A stretch of DNA of 18,510 nucleotides, from contig JBBASJ010000044.1 in assembly GCA_040399325.1 (NCBI GenBank), positions 1-18,510 on the forward strand, in the 5' to 3' direction. The position numbers and the translations under genes are program-made. Source of the stretch: RGUW01 sp040399325 (GTDB taxonomy: Bacteria; Cyanobacteriota; Cyanobacteriia; PCC-6307; Cyanobiaceae). Each line of letters opens with the position of its first letter. The stretch's first letter is position 1. A model generated the notes under the pieces. The model was not told the origin of the DNA. It ran no database searches and saw nothing but the letters and a program-made list of their open reading frames with translations. Shown here piece by piece: positions 8,301 to 15,020 of the stretch.

Positions 8301-9829
8301 CAGGTGATCCGTCGCTCACGCAGCGGTGTGAACTGCGACAGATCAAGGCCGAGGCTGGCATAGGGAAGCGTGGGCGTCACCTGCGATGGCAGCAAGGCCG
8401 GCTCTGCCGCGACAGGCCCCTCCACCACCAGCGTTGCGAGTTCGATGTCGGGCCAGATCCATCCGCCGGCACGCAAACCCGCACCCGTCCAGGCTTCCGA
8501 GATGACCTTGTATTCGCCTGGGTCTTTGAAATAAGTGAGTGTTTCGAACCGCCTGGCCGGACTGAGATAAAGGTTGTTCTCAAGATCCGGAGAGGGAAGA
8601 TCAGTGACCACCGCTCCAACCGGGTCTTCCAGTTGGAGACCATTCATGATGGTGTTATTGATCCCGGAATAAGCCTTGGCGATGCGAGGCGTTTGATAAC
8701 CGTCCTTTCCATAGATATACACATCACTGAACTCACCCCAAGTCGACTTGTCTTTGATATTGAAAGCAACACCAGGCTTGGTCTTGACGATTTTGACGTT
8801 ATAGAAACTATTGCTGGTGTAGTTAATAAAAGAAAAGGAGTTCCAGGTTCCGGTTGTGTAGCCAGAGCGGGAGGGCTGAAACTCACCATTGACGAGGTGA
8901 ATATTTCGGGCCGTATCCTCAGGGGTGAAGGCACTGGTCAGGACTTCAAAGCGCTGCGTCTGCTCGTTGAAGGTGACGTTGAAGTTTTTGATACCGATGA
9001 AATTACGGGTCGCGTTCTCAAAGCCAGCAATATGATTCAGAGAATCGCCAATCTGGAGGTTGCCGAAAGCACCACCGTAGACCTGGCCATTGGCCGAAGA
9101 ATGGAAGTGGGGATGCCACCACGAGAGGCCTTCATGATGCGACTTGGGCAGCTTGATGACGTTCTTGGAGCCTTCTGTCTCGAGATCGGGGAATAGAAGA
9201 GTGTTGTATTCAATATCGACGTTGTCGCCGTAGCCTTTGGGAGAAACATTCGTACCGTGAAAGTGCATGTTCGTGGAACCGGCACCACCCCCTTCCATGA
9301 ACGCAACACCCGAGGTGACCACCTCAGGCGACTTGTCAAGATCAAGATCCGAGAACTTGGTGGTAATGACAAGTTTCTGCCCGGGATTCAACTGAATCAT
9401 GGCGCCCGGGCTGTCTTGATGAAGGATGCCGGTCTCCGCATCCAAATGCCCGTACGAATAGAGGTAAACAGGTGAATAGGTATCGCGATTCTGATTATTA
9501 ATATCTTCGAATGAATAAAGAAGCTCAGCGTCGGTATCGGCGTTGGACGGCACAGGCACGCCCAGAGTATTGACGACGTAATTTTTCAGGCCTTTGATAT
9601 GAAAAGGTCCCTGACCGAAGTAGGTGGTGTAATGCACTTCGCCGTTGACAGCACCATCTTCGTCGCCGGGACCGCCGTCATAGACGTAGTACTCAGAGAA
9701 GAAGGGGCCCCTCAGAGCGGCTGGGATCGGTCCTGATTCAGCGGCCATGGCTGCAGCGGGGCGTTGATGGGTCGTTTCTTGATTCTGGCTCGCCGGACTC
9801 GCGTCGGTAACCGTCGTGAACTTTGTCAT
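5357..9829 (-). CDS. Giant multicopper oxidase with DUF4214-like insert and FG-GAP-type calcium loops
   Basis: With ATG 9829 the protein has 1490 residues. The frame is open to GTG 9934, but the extra 35 residues overlap the divergent gene and look non-coding. Copper motifs: HFHG (H189, H191), WWHPHFH (H239, H241), HPFHPHQNHF (H584, H587, H589), and HCHILPHEDSGQ (H867, C868, H869, H873). All type-1, -2 and -3 ligands are therefore present, but the axial position holds Q878. Motifs 3 and 4 are about 280 residues apart because of an insert at roughly 606-845 that starts with a DUF4214-like segment (615-670). Three Asp-rich FG-GAP/VCBS-like calcium loops follow (932-940, 1000-1008, 1058-1066), then a C-terminal region with a second DUF4214-like segment (1261-1310). 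There is no N-terminal signal peptide; DUF4214/VCBS proteins often leave by type I secretion, which is inferred here. The substrate is unknown; a phenol, bilirubin-like compound, Cu(I) or Mn(II) is possible. GC content is well below the flanks. Confidence 0.9.
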   Translation of the reverse strand: MTKFTTVTDASPASQNQETTHQRPAAAMAAESGPIPAALRGPFFSEYYVYDGGPGDEDGAVNGEVHYTTYFGQGPFHIKGLKNYVVNTLGVPVPSNADTDAELLYSFEDINNQNRDTYSPVYLYSYGHLDAETGILHQDSPGAMIQLNPGQKLVITTKFSDLDLDKSPEVVTSGVAFMEGGGAGSTNMHFHGTNVSPKGYGDNVDIEYNTLLFPDLETEGSKNVIKLPKSHHEGLSWWHPHFHSSANGQVYGGAFGNLQIGDSLNHIAGFENATRNFIGIKNFNVTFNEQTQRFEVLTSAFTPEDTARNIHLVNGEFQPSRSGYTTGTWNSFSFINYTSNSFYNVKIVKTKPGVAFNIKDKSTWGEFSDVYIYGKDGYQTPRIAKAYSGINNTIMNGLQLEDPVGAVVTDLPSPDLENNLYLSPARRFETLTYFKDPGEYKVISEAWTGAGLRAGGWIWPDIELATLVVEGPVAAEPALLPSQVTPTLPYASLGLDLSQFTPLRERRITWSGDLFVEGANRYRKINGSIYDTTRTLMNGEVNRYGGYPTPFLINDNILPYNPALIAQLDTLEYWNHENWASEQHPFHPHQNHFQVVSPKSVPSERLAVSPVTADSAQSRSVVQLFMAYLGRLPNPDELVQYTNFLVNGRSEEDLASELSTSTTYRAEFQRFYITERDYTKDFYGQVADGAYYTLTRENIYDQYKAAFWATKLFELGFEKFPLYMLQTLRSGSEGAAFQQRLVNLATAGLYAVNKVAQSTPFVVTATALLRVLNQQISDNPVSVTRLLPIIDELVQFDPNQVANGESYYGSLERADTIALPAAMIKSQSYSSPSSNRYPAPAAYNEWEPGLLTTATTYDNYTGGYLQHCHILPHEDSGQAIIIKIIENMERSWLASKKEFAPGEVITIERASNFQRFTLPAKANVGQRIAFGDVNKDGYVDVVVGEADGGSDLISVYNGIDLTLMGSFHAFSPYTSLGQAAVTGGRASGRWNSGVHLDVGDVTGDGLNDIVVGAGQGGGNLLSVFSRSPSGFYYSGSTQAFSSNPELADATETRFTLGDFDADNFVDFAFIGSQAAGNYVEVKSSRLNLVLSLFQSGLSGEIGLTTGFSSYQNLGLETLYLYEKYAPTALMKSATLRAAKYVAHSKLGDNPYFDVAKYKTYVSADEQVLLSQPIGILESEAAFDWVLADIRSLAGDLGPAPDPVTGYREALELDATFAGYLANPVLGASRGQARELFTYTSQQTFDALPGFSSDAAYVKASRDVIGLYVTHLQRLPSPAELHRLARRLADDGRTVDYVRQVITYRGAYDPANPVSVDAIHDQYYNHATGDVRYAYQGITNLSDRSTYRMIGDDFTAVTPVDAQRLANIVDFGLYFDAQVVNNMNVDGDIMMFLGPSQAMKDLLKTSYASITANPVTVPLALGALNASLRGNYTYPLGASSPLANGLNVESSTYESVYSPYLHEDLLVTPGASSTAGVPVVASAGIFGHVGH

Positions 9830-9892
9830 CAAAGGCCCATCGACAGTCCAGGCTGCGGTTGATACAACAGGCTGCCCCCTGCCAGAGCACCA
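9830..9892. promoter_or_regulatory. Divergent spacer between the multicopper oxidase and SRPBCC genes
   Basis: Only 63 bases separate the chosen divergent starts (ATG 9829 minus, GTG 9893 plus), so both promoters must lie here or reach into the coding regions. I see no convincing Shine-Dalgarno or -35/-10 on either strand. The arrangement suggests joint control of the two genes. Confidence 0.35.
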
Positions 9893-10465
9893 GTGACCGA
9901 TTCGAATCGAGGCCCGGCGGGCCAGGGTCGCCACTGGCTGCTGTCACCGGGGGTAGCCCTGGGCCTGACCTGCATGCTGACGGCAAGTCTGCCTGTGCCC
10001 GCCCAGGCTGACAGCAGCGGCGAACCGATCGCCCGGACCCGCAAATCGATTGTGGTCGATCGGCCCTGCGGGCAGGTCTGGCCTCTGGTTGCCGACTTCA
10101 GCGGCATCGCAACCTGGTTCAAGGGGTTTCGTTCCTCGAAGCGCGTCGCCGGCCAACCGGGCCGCGTCGGCGAGATTCGCGAGCTCGTGCGTGCCAGCAA
10201 CGGTCAGATCGTGCAGGAGAAGCTGATCTATCTCGATCCTGTGGGGCTGGAGCTGGGCTACACCCATGTCCTCAATGGCCCCGTGCGAGACAACGTTGCC
10301 CTGGTCTCCCTGGTTCCCCTGGTCCAGGAGCAGTGTCTGGTCAGCTGGTCAAACACGTTCCGGCCCAAAGCAGGTCAAGACGGTCAGCAATCCAGCACCT
10401 TCTTCCAGACCGCCTACCTCTCGGTGTTGCAGAACCTGAAGCAGGCTGCCGAAAAGGCTCCCTGA
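9893..10465 (+). CDS. Secreted SRPBCC (polyketide cyclase/START-like) protein
   Basis: The 190-residue product starts at GTG 9893. A long Sec signal peptide ends near residue 39 with PAQA before DSS. The mature part follows the SRPBCC plan: a first strand with SIVVDRPCGQVWPLVADF (52-69), a helix and GIATWFKGF (71-79), strands with GRVGEIRELV (90-99), then strands at 112-147 and a long C-terminal helix (about 168-188). The fold makes a deep hydrophobic pocket that binds or cyclises small hydrophobic molecules; the ligand cannot be told from sequence. Export outside the cytoplasm is less usual for this family. It diverges from the multicopper oxidase gene by about 63 bp and lies 118 bp upstream of the porin gene on the same strand, so it may act on or carry a compound handled by those two. 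Confidence 0.8.
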   Translation: MTDSNRGPAGQGRHWLLSPGVALGLTCMLTASLPVPAQADSSGEPIARTRKSIVVDRPCGQVWPLVADFSGIATWFKGFRSSKRVAGQPGRVGEIRELVRASNGQIVQEKLIYLDPVGLELGYTHVLNGPVRDNVALVSLVPLVQEQCLVSWSNTFRPKAGQDGQQSSTFFQTAYLSVLQNLKQAAEKAP

Positions 10466-10583
10466 CACTGCATTCGGGGCCGCAAGCGCTCAGGTACGGC
10501 AGCTGGTCTGTCACACCATTGCTGCAGCGACGCATCGCCCTGAATACGGTGTTACGTACTTGTGCTCTGCGCTCCCCGACGTC

Positions 10584-13289
10584 ATGGCCCGTGCCCGTTC
10601 GTCTGCCAGCGGATTCGCTCTGACTCTGACGCTGCTGACGGCCGGAGCCCCCTCTGCCCACGCCCTTGTCGAGGAGCCTTCGTCGACCGCTGTGGCAACG
10701 TCGACCACCGAGTCGATCAACGCGAAGCTCAAGGGAGCCGGTTGTCGTGCAGACGTGAGCCAGGGCAGCCCGGCTGCAGCGGTCGCGCGCCAGATCCGAA
10801 CCTGCGCGAACACGCCTGGCCTGGGAGCCACCCAACGCGCTGAATTGCTGGACCTGGAATCCCGTTTCCTCACCCAGCAGGCCCTTGTCTCGCAGCAGAT
10901 GTCGAATGCGGCAGCCAGAAAACTCTTCAGTGCCTTTCAGGAGCAGATCGATGCTCTCAAACGAGACGTCGCCGAGCTGAAAAAATCGAGACAGGAATCA
11001 GAGCGCACCAACCAGGCCCGTGAACAGGAACTGAACCAGACGATTGCCAACCTGCGCCAACAGGTCGCGACGCTGGAGCAGAAGACACCGGCCACCGTGG
11101 CAATGGCTCCGTCACAGCCCGGCGTCGCCGGTGGCAGCGGTGGGTCTGCAACAGCCGCCCCAACAGGCCAGGAGCCAGCCAAACCTCCCAAGTTCCGCCC
11201 CACCCTCACCATCAGCGGTTCGGCCAACCTGGTGGTGGGTGGCGTCACGGGTCCGTCAACCAGCCTCGCCACCAACTACTGGACCGGCAGGGTTCAGAAC
11301 ACCAACCGAGACTTTGCCAACAGCGCCGTCGAACTCTCACCCAACTCGGTGACAGGAGCCACCAACAAGGCCGGGGGCACAGCTTACGCCTACTACCTGA
11401 CGGGTCAGAGCAACCTGTTCTTCCCGCCCAACGGCTTGCAACCTGTCAGTCCATCGGTGGCCTCGAATTACGCCATCGCCTCGAGCTGGACCGGCGGCAA
11501 GGTGCGCTTCACCTCCCTGTCCAGAGGCGGGAATCTGATCATCACCGACCCGTCTGATCCGAACTACAACGCAACCAGTTTGCGAACGCTCGACAAGGGG
11601 GGCTACGACCTCTCGATCAATCTCAAGGGCCAGCCGGTTGTTCCAAACTCGGGCCTGGGCGGTCTCATCAACCCCACCGTCAACTACGAACCTGTAAACG
11701 CCAACAGCTTCAACCTCTCCAACCTGGGATCCGACATCACCTTCGCCAACATCCCGTTGGGATCTCAGGATCTGCAGAACCTAATCAATCTGGCTAACGA
11801 GTCTAGGTCCCTCAAGATTGGCAACAACGCCAACCAAACCCAAGTTAGAAATGCAGCTGCCGGAGACACAATCAGCACCCTCGCCAACCGCAACGGCACC
11901 TCGGCAGCACGATTATTGGAGCTCAATCCCCAACTGCCCCCCTCGACGGCTGCCAACACGGTGCTGGCACAGGGAACACCAATCAATGTGCCCACCGTGG
12001 GCTGTGTGGTGCTCTGCCAAGGCCTCAATACTGTGGCCAACGGTGGTCTGGTTCAGAACACGGCGTTCTATGACGACCTTCTGAACCTGGCCATCGCTGA
12101 ATACGGTTCGCTCAGCAGCCAGCAGCAGAACAACCCGACCATCCTGGCTGCGGCACAGACGTTTGTGCGCGGCCTCGTGAGCACCACGCGCGATGATGCG
12201 CCCGAGATCGAAGATTTCAATTTTCAGCGCAGTTACACCTTCAACAACGATGTCAAGGTTCACTTCAGAACCAGTTTCACCGGTTCTGACCTGCTGAACG
12301 TTTCACTGCGCTACCGCAACATTGTTCCCTACGGAGAGCGGGGACGCTTCCCGTCACTCAACCTGGCCTACGGCTTCGGAACGATCAACGACTCGTACGT
12401 CAGTTTTGATCGTCTGTGGTGGAAGATTCCGTTTGGCCAGGATGCATCCCTCTGGGTCGGCACACGCTACAAGGACTACGATTTCCTGCCGGTCCAGTAC
12501 GGAACCTTCTATCCGGTTGAGCAGCAGAATTACTTCTTTGCCAGCGGTGCCGGACTTGCTGACTATGTGGGATCCGGAGCAGGATTCACCTACAACAACA
12601 TCGTCCGCAACTTCCTGGGTGGCAACCTGTCGATCGGAGGTGGCTACATGGCCAACCCGATCGACGCCCTCAACCCAGTCTCCAACAGCTACCAGCAAAG
12701 GGGCATCGTGGGGCGTGACACTCGCTTCCGCGCACCATTCCAGCTCGGTTATGTGAGCAACGACGGCAACGTTCTGGCCTCGTTGAATTACGTCTACAGC
12801 AAAGGCGACACTCTGAATGCTTTCGTTGGCACAAATCTCAGTGCCAACCCATTCTTCTACGATGTTGATTCCTACAATCAAGTGGGCGCAACCTTCGCTT
12901 GGGAATTCCTCGAAAATATCTCTTTGAATCTCGTCTATAACCACTTCTATTACACAGCACGTGAAAACGTGAATGTGTTCGGCGTACCCATGGCCAAGGC
13001 TGGCGACACAGCTAAAGCCCAGAGCTGGATGGCGGCTTTGGTCATTGACGACCTGATTGTTGACAACGCCAAGATGGGTCTGGCTGTCGGCCAGGTGCCA
13101 TCGGTCTACAGCAACACTTCAGCTTGGGGTACGAATACCGCACCGATCGCCTTTGAAGCCTGGTACAACTATCCCTTCTCTGACCGCGTCTACATTCAAC
13201 CAGCCGTCTTCCTTGTGACCAATCACGACGGCTTCAGCAACGGCGGCACCGACTGGGGCAGCACCTTCCGGGTCTACCTCAATTTCTGA
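10584..13289 (+). CDS. Outer-membrane porin with coiled coil and an internal LysM-like insert
   Basis: From ATG 10584 the protein has 901 residues (an in-frame TTG at 10560 would add eight). A Sec signal ends at SAHA (27). Residues 45-110 are soluble with two cysteines (C54, C74); a coiled coil spans about 114-168; a Gly/Pro/Ala linker (172-204) leads to TLTISGSANLVVGG, the first beta strand. The main barrel runs from about 543 to the C-terminal phenylalanine in FRVYLNF, a standard BAM recognition end. This order matches cyanobacterial porins of the SomA/OprB-like iron-uptake type, but their usual N-terminal SLH domain is missing. Instead a Gly/Ser/Asn-rich insert (about 220-540) holds a LysM-like module at about 422-468 (AAGDTISTLANRNGTSAARL, then LNPQLP and a GTPINVP end), followed by C474 and C478. 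The role is probably solute uptake; which solute is unknown. Confidence 0.85.
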   Translation: MARARSSASGFALTLTLLTAGAPSAHALVEEPSSTAVATSTTESINAKLKGAGCRADVSQGSPAAAVARQIRTCANTPGLGATQRAELLDLESRFLTQQALVSQQMSNAAARKLFSAFQEQIDALKRDVAELKKSRQESERTNQAREQELNQTIANLRQQVATLEQKTPATVAMAPSQPGVAGGSGGSATAAPTGQEPAKPPKFRPTLTISGSANLVVGGVTGPSTSLATNYWTGRVQNTNRDFANSAVELSPNSVTGATNKAGGTAYAYYLTGQSNLFFPPNGLQPVSPSVASNYAIASSWTGGKVRFTSLSRGGNLIITDPSDPNYNATSLRTLDKGGYDLSINLKGQPVVPNSGLGGLINPTVNYEPVNANSFNLSNLGSDITFANIPLGSQDLQNLINLANESRSLKIGNNANQTQVRNAAAGDTISTLANRNGTSAARLLELNPQLPPSTAANTVLAQGTPINVPTVGCVVLCQGLNTVANGGLVQNTAFYDDLLNLAIAEYGSLSSQQQNNPTILAAAQTFVRGLVSTTRDDAPEIEDFNFQRSYTFNNDVKVHFRTSFTGSDLLNVSLRYRNIVPYGERGRFPSLNLAYGFGTINDSYVSFDRLWWKIPFGQDASLWVGTRYKDYDFLPVQYGTFYPVEQQNYFFASGAGLADYVGSGAGFTYNNIVRNFLGGNLSIGGGYMANPIDALNPVSNSYQQRGIVGRDTRFRAPFQLGYVSNDGNVLASLNYVYSKGDTLNAFVGTNLSANPFFYDVDSYNQVGATFAWEFLENISLNLVYNHFYYTARENVNVFGVPMAKAGDTAKAQSWMAALVIDDLIVDNAKMGLAVGQVPSVYSNTSAWGTNTAPIAFEAWYNYPFSDRVYIQPAVFLVTNHDGFSNGGTDWGSTFRVYLNF

Positions 13290-13328
13290 TCAAGACCACC
13301 AACCAACAGACCCGGGCCCACAGCAACA

Positions 13329-13352
13329 AGCCCTCGCCTGAGCGAGGGCTTT
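13329..13352 (+). terminator. Terminator between convergent porin and DJ-1-like genes
   Basis: AGCCCTCGC and GCGAGGGCT form a perfect 9-bp stem with a CTGA loop, 40 bases after the porin stop. The T-tract is short (TTTCCATT), but the stem is strong. It may also stop the convergent minus-strand DJ-1-like transcript, since a TTG-rich tail follows in that direction. Confidence 0.7.
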
Positions 13353-13401
13353 CCATTGAACACGTCTTGTTACCAAGAGTGTCGCGCGAAGCAAGCCTGG
13401 G

Positions 13402-14013
13402 TCAAGCCTCGATCTGCTGGATGAACAGATCAATCAGCTCATCGGTGAAGGCAGGATGCTTGGCCGTGATCAGATCGCCGTCGACCACACTGCCGACAGT
13501 GCCATCATCACCATATTGAACATCTGCACCAGCATTTTCGACGTCGCAGATAATATTGTGTGCGCAGGTCACACGGCGTCCTTCGAGCAGCGAGCGATCA
13601 GCACACAACAGCCAAAGCGAATGGCAGATCGTGCCTATCTTGACCCCGGGGGTGGCATTGATGCGCCGTAGCAGCTCAACAGCTGGAGCATCATTAGGCT
13701 TGCCCTTTTCAGGCTTCACGCTGTAGCGCAGACGATCGGTGGCGTAGGCGCCAATCAGCAAGAAGCCCTTATAGTCACTTGGATTGACATCCTTCACATC
13801 TTTGGTGACGATCAGATGTTCTTCAACCCAATCATTATCTGGATTGGATCCAAATTGCAATGAGGCATTGCCCCAGAGATTGGACATGTATTCGAGATCG
13901 TATCCAGCAGCGGGGAAACGCCTGTTGAAGAGCCTGTACTCGGTCATGTCGAAGTGCTCTTCGATAAACACTCCGATCTTGCCTTTGGATTCACCGTGTG
14001 CCTTGATTAACAT
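13402..14013 (-). CDS. DJ-1/PfpI-family protein
   Basis: With ATG 14013 the product has 203 residues. The frame reaches GTG 14103, but the added 30 residues lack family features, and GGGG sits a few bases before the ATG. It begins KIGVFIEEHF (12-21), the first strand plus acidic residue position of the fold; FLLIGAYATD (84-93) is the central strand; IGTICHSLWLL (126-136) carries the nucleophile-elbow cysteine C130 followed by H131; RVTCAHNI follows at 147-154. Members are proteases, chaperones, glyoxalases or isonitrile hydratases, so the reaction cannot be told. No signal peptide is seen, so it is probably cytoplasmic. It faces the NTF2-like gene across a 394-bp gap and converges with the porin gene. 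A role against oxidised or carbonyl by-products of the neighbouring oxidases would fit but is inference. Confidence 0.85.
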   Translation of the reverse strand: MLIKAHGESKGKIGVFIEEHFDMTEYRLFNRRFPAAGYDLEYMSNLWGNASLQFGSNPDNDWVEEHLIVTKDVKDVNPSDYKGFLLIGAYATDRLRYSVKPEKGKPNDAPAVELLRRINATPGVKIGTICHSLWLLCADRSLLEGRRVTCAHNIICDVENAGADVQYGDDGTVGSVVDGDLITAKHPAFTDELIDLFIQQIEA

Positions 14014-14115
14014 GTGGCCCCGCTGATTTGAGAAAAGTTGCAGAACAAGAGCAGTGACAAGCCGGGAGAGGCCCCCTCTGTCTCTCTCAAAATTAGAGAC
14101 CACGGGATCCTAGCG

Positions 14116-14135
14116 AAGAAAATCCAGGATTTCTT
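14116..14135. repeat. Imperfect inverted repeat, possible operator
   Basis: AAGAAAATCC (14116-14125) and GGATTTCTT (14127-14135) form a 9-bp inverted repeat with one bulged A, around a single central base. Its position in the divergent gap and AT-rich arms suit a dimeric regulator site; no regulator gene is in the window. Confidence 0.35.
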
Positions 14136-14340
14136 AATTGCCTCTGCCAGCTAAACGTCTGCCTCTCATCACAGATATTTGTCCTCCAGGTTGAAGCCGA
14201 GCGAACCCCTCGGATTCAAGGCTCCTGAACGACCCATTGCTTGCCGCAGACAGAGGCCACACCTACCATGAAAAGATGGGGCATGCACTGTGCACGCTCC
14301 AACAACATGGGCGGCAATCAAGCATTGACCTGCTCCATTC

Positions 14341-14348
14341 GCGATCGC
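14341..14348. repeat. HIP1 octamer GCGATCGC
   Basis: This is a perfect copy of the highly iterated palindrome abundant in many cyanobacterial genomes. I found only this copy in the window, so it weakly supports a cyanobacterial origin. Confidence 0.6.
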
Positions 14349-14407
14349 TGGTCACCGCATCATTTGCGCAACAACGATCAACTCTTACACCCCCCGAACA
14401 CATCACC

Positions 14408-14971
14408 ATGGCGCGGCGCAACTATTACGAAGGGTTGGCAGCTGATTATTCCCGTCCTGGCCTGGTCAGCGACGCGATGAAGGCGCAGCTGATTCAACGC
14501 TCGGCTGAAATCGGCAATCTTCAGGAAGCCGTTCTGCCTCAGATTGGCCCCGACTACACACTCGAGCAAATTGAAGCCGAGAACAAGGAATTCTGGCCCA
14601 CCCACTGCGAGGCTCTGCGCCAGGGGCGGGGCGATCTGCTGACCAAGGAATATCGCCCTGACCTTGTGTATCACTGCCAGGACGGCCCCTACTACGGCAT
14701 CACCGAACAGCAGAAACGCGAAAAGCACTGGTGGGCCATCATCGCGCAACCAGGTGTGACGATGGTGTGGCCGATTGTGCAGATCTGGGGTGAGTTCACT
14801 CACTTTGAATGGATCTGCCTCGATGACAACACCGGTGAACAGATCGCCAAGGGCAGTGTCTGCTGGGTGCGCCGTGGTCACCGCGGTGGCTGCTACTACA
14901 AGAGCGAGCAGCTCACCTTTGTGCGTGACGTGTTCGCCTCCGAAGACCTGCTGAAGCTGATCAGCACCTGA
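14408..14971 (+). CDS. NTF2/SnoaL-like small protein
   Basis: From ATG 14408 the product has 187 residues. The frame is open upstream to 14237, but that part is unlike any domain and has poorer coding character. An N-terminal helical part (about 1-45) is followed by an NTF2-like cone fold: helix EAENKEFWPTHCEALRQG (56-73), then LLTKEYRPDLVYHCQDGPYYG (77-97), where a strand with a polar pocket residue is typical of SnoaL-like proteins, and later strands at 110-135 and 145-174. Such folds bind or convert small hydrophobic molecules or serve as scaffolds. The Trp, Tyr and Cys content is high (WW at 108-109, three Cys after residue 135). No signal peptide is seen. It diverges from the DJ-1-like gene and converges with the GMC oxidoreductase gene. 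The family call is moderate and the substrate unknown. Confidence 0.7.
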   Translation: MARRNYYEGLAADYSRPGLVSDAMKAQLIQRSAEIGNLQEAVLPQIGPDYTLEQIEAENKEFWPTHCEALRQGRGDLLTKEYRPDLVYHCQDGPYYGITEQQKREKHWWAIIAQPGVTMVWPIVQIWGEFTHFEWICLDDNTGEQIAKGSVCWVRRGHRGGCYYKSEQLTFVRDVFASEDLLKLIST

Positions 14972-14993
14972 TCCTGAGTCCTCCAGGACGCTG

Positions 14994-15020
14994 AGCTGCG
15001 TCGGCGTCAGCCGCGCAGCT
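14994..15020. terminator. Hairpin between convergent NTF2-like and GMC genes
   Basis: AGCTGCG (14994-15000) pairs with CGCAGCT (15014-15020), with an inner CGG/CCG pairing and one bulged T. It spans the GMC stop codon and lies just after the NTF2-like stop. No T-run follows on either strand, so it is a candidate bidirectional barrier only. A smaller GTCCT-CC-AGGAC inverted repeat sits at 14978-14989. Confidence 0.4.

Larger units (their letters stand above)
14014..14407. other. 394-bp non-coding gap between divergent DJ-1-like and NTF2-like genes
   Basis: No convincing gene is seen here; the short frames extending from both neighbours lack family features. The gap holds two inverted repeats (14116-14135 and TGCAC-T-GTGCA at 14284-14294) and one HIP1 octamer. 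TTGACC at 14325-14330 resembles a -35 box, but no good -10 follows at the right distance. It is long for this compact genome and probably holds both promoters and possibly 5' leaders. Confidence 0.5.

Noticed and set aside
9830..9934. N-terminal extension of the multicopper oxidase to GTG 9934.
   Set aside because: It would overlap the start of the divergent SRPBCC gene, adds no signal peptide or domain, and begins with a rarer start codon.
14237..14407. N-terminal extension of the NTF2-like protein by 57 residues.
   Set aside because: The extension has no domain character, and the ATG at 14408 begins a compact protein consistent with the fold.
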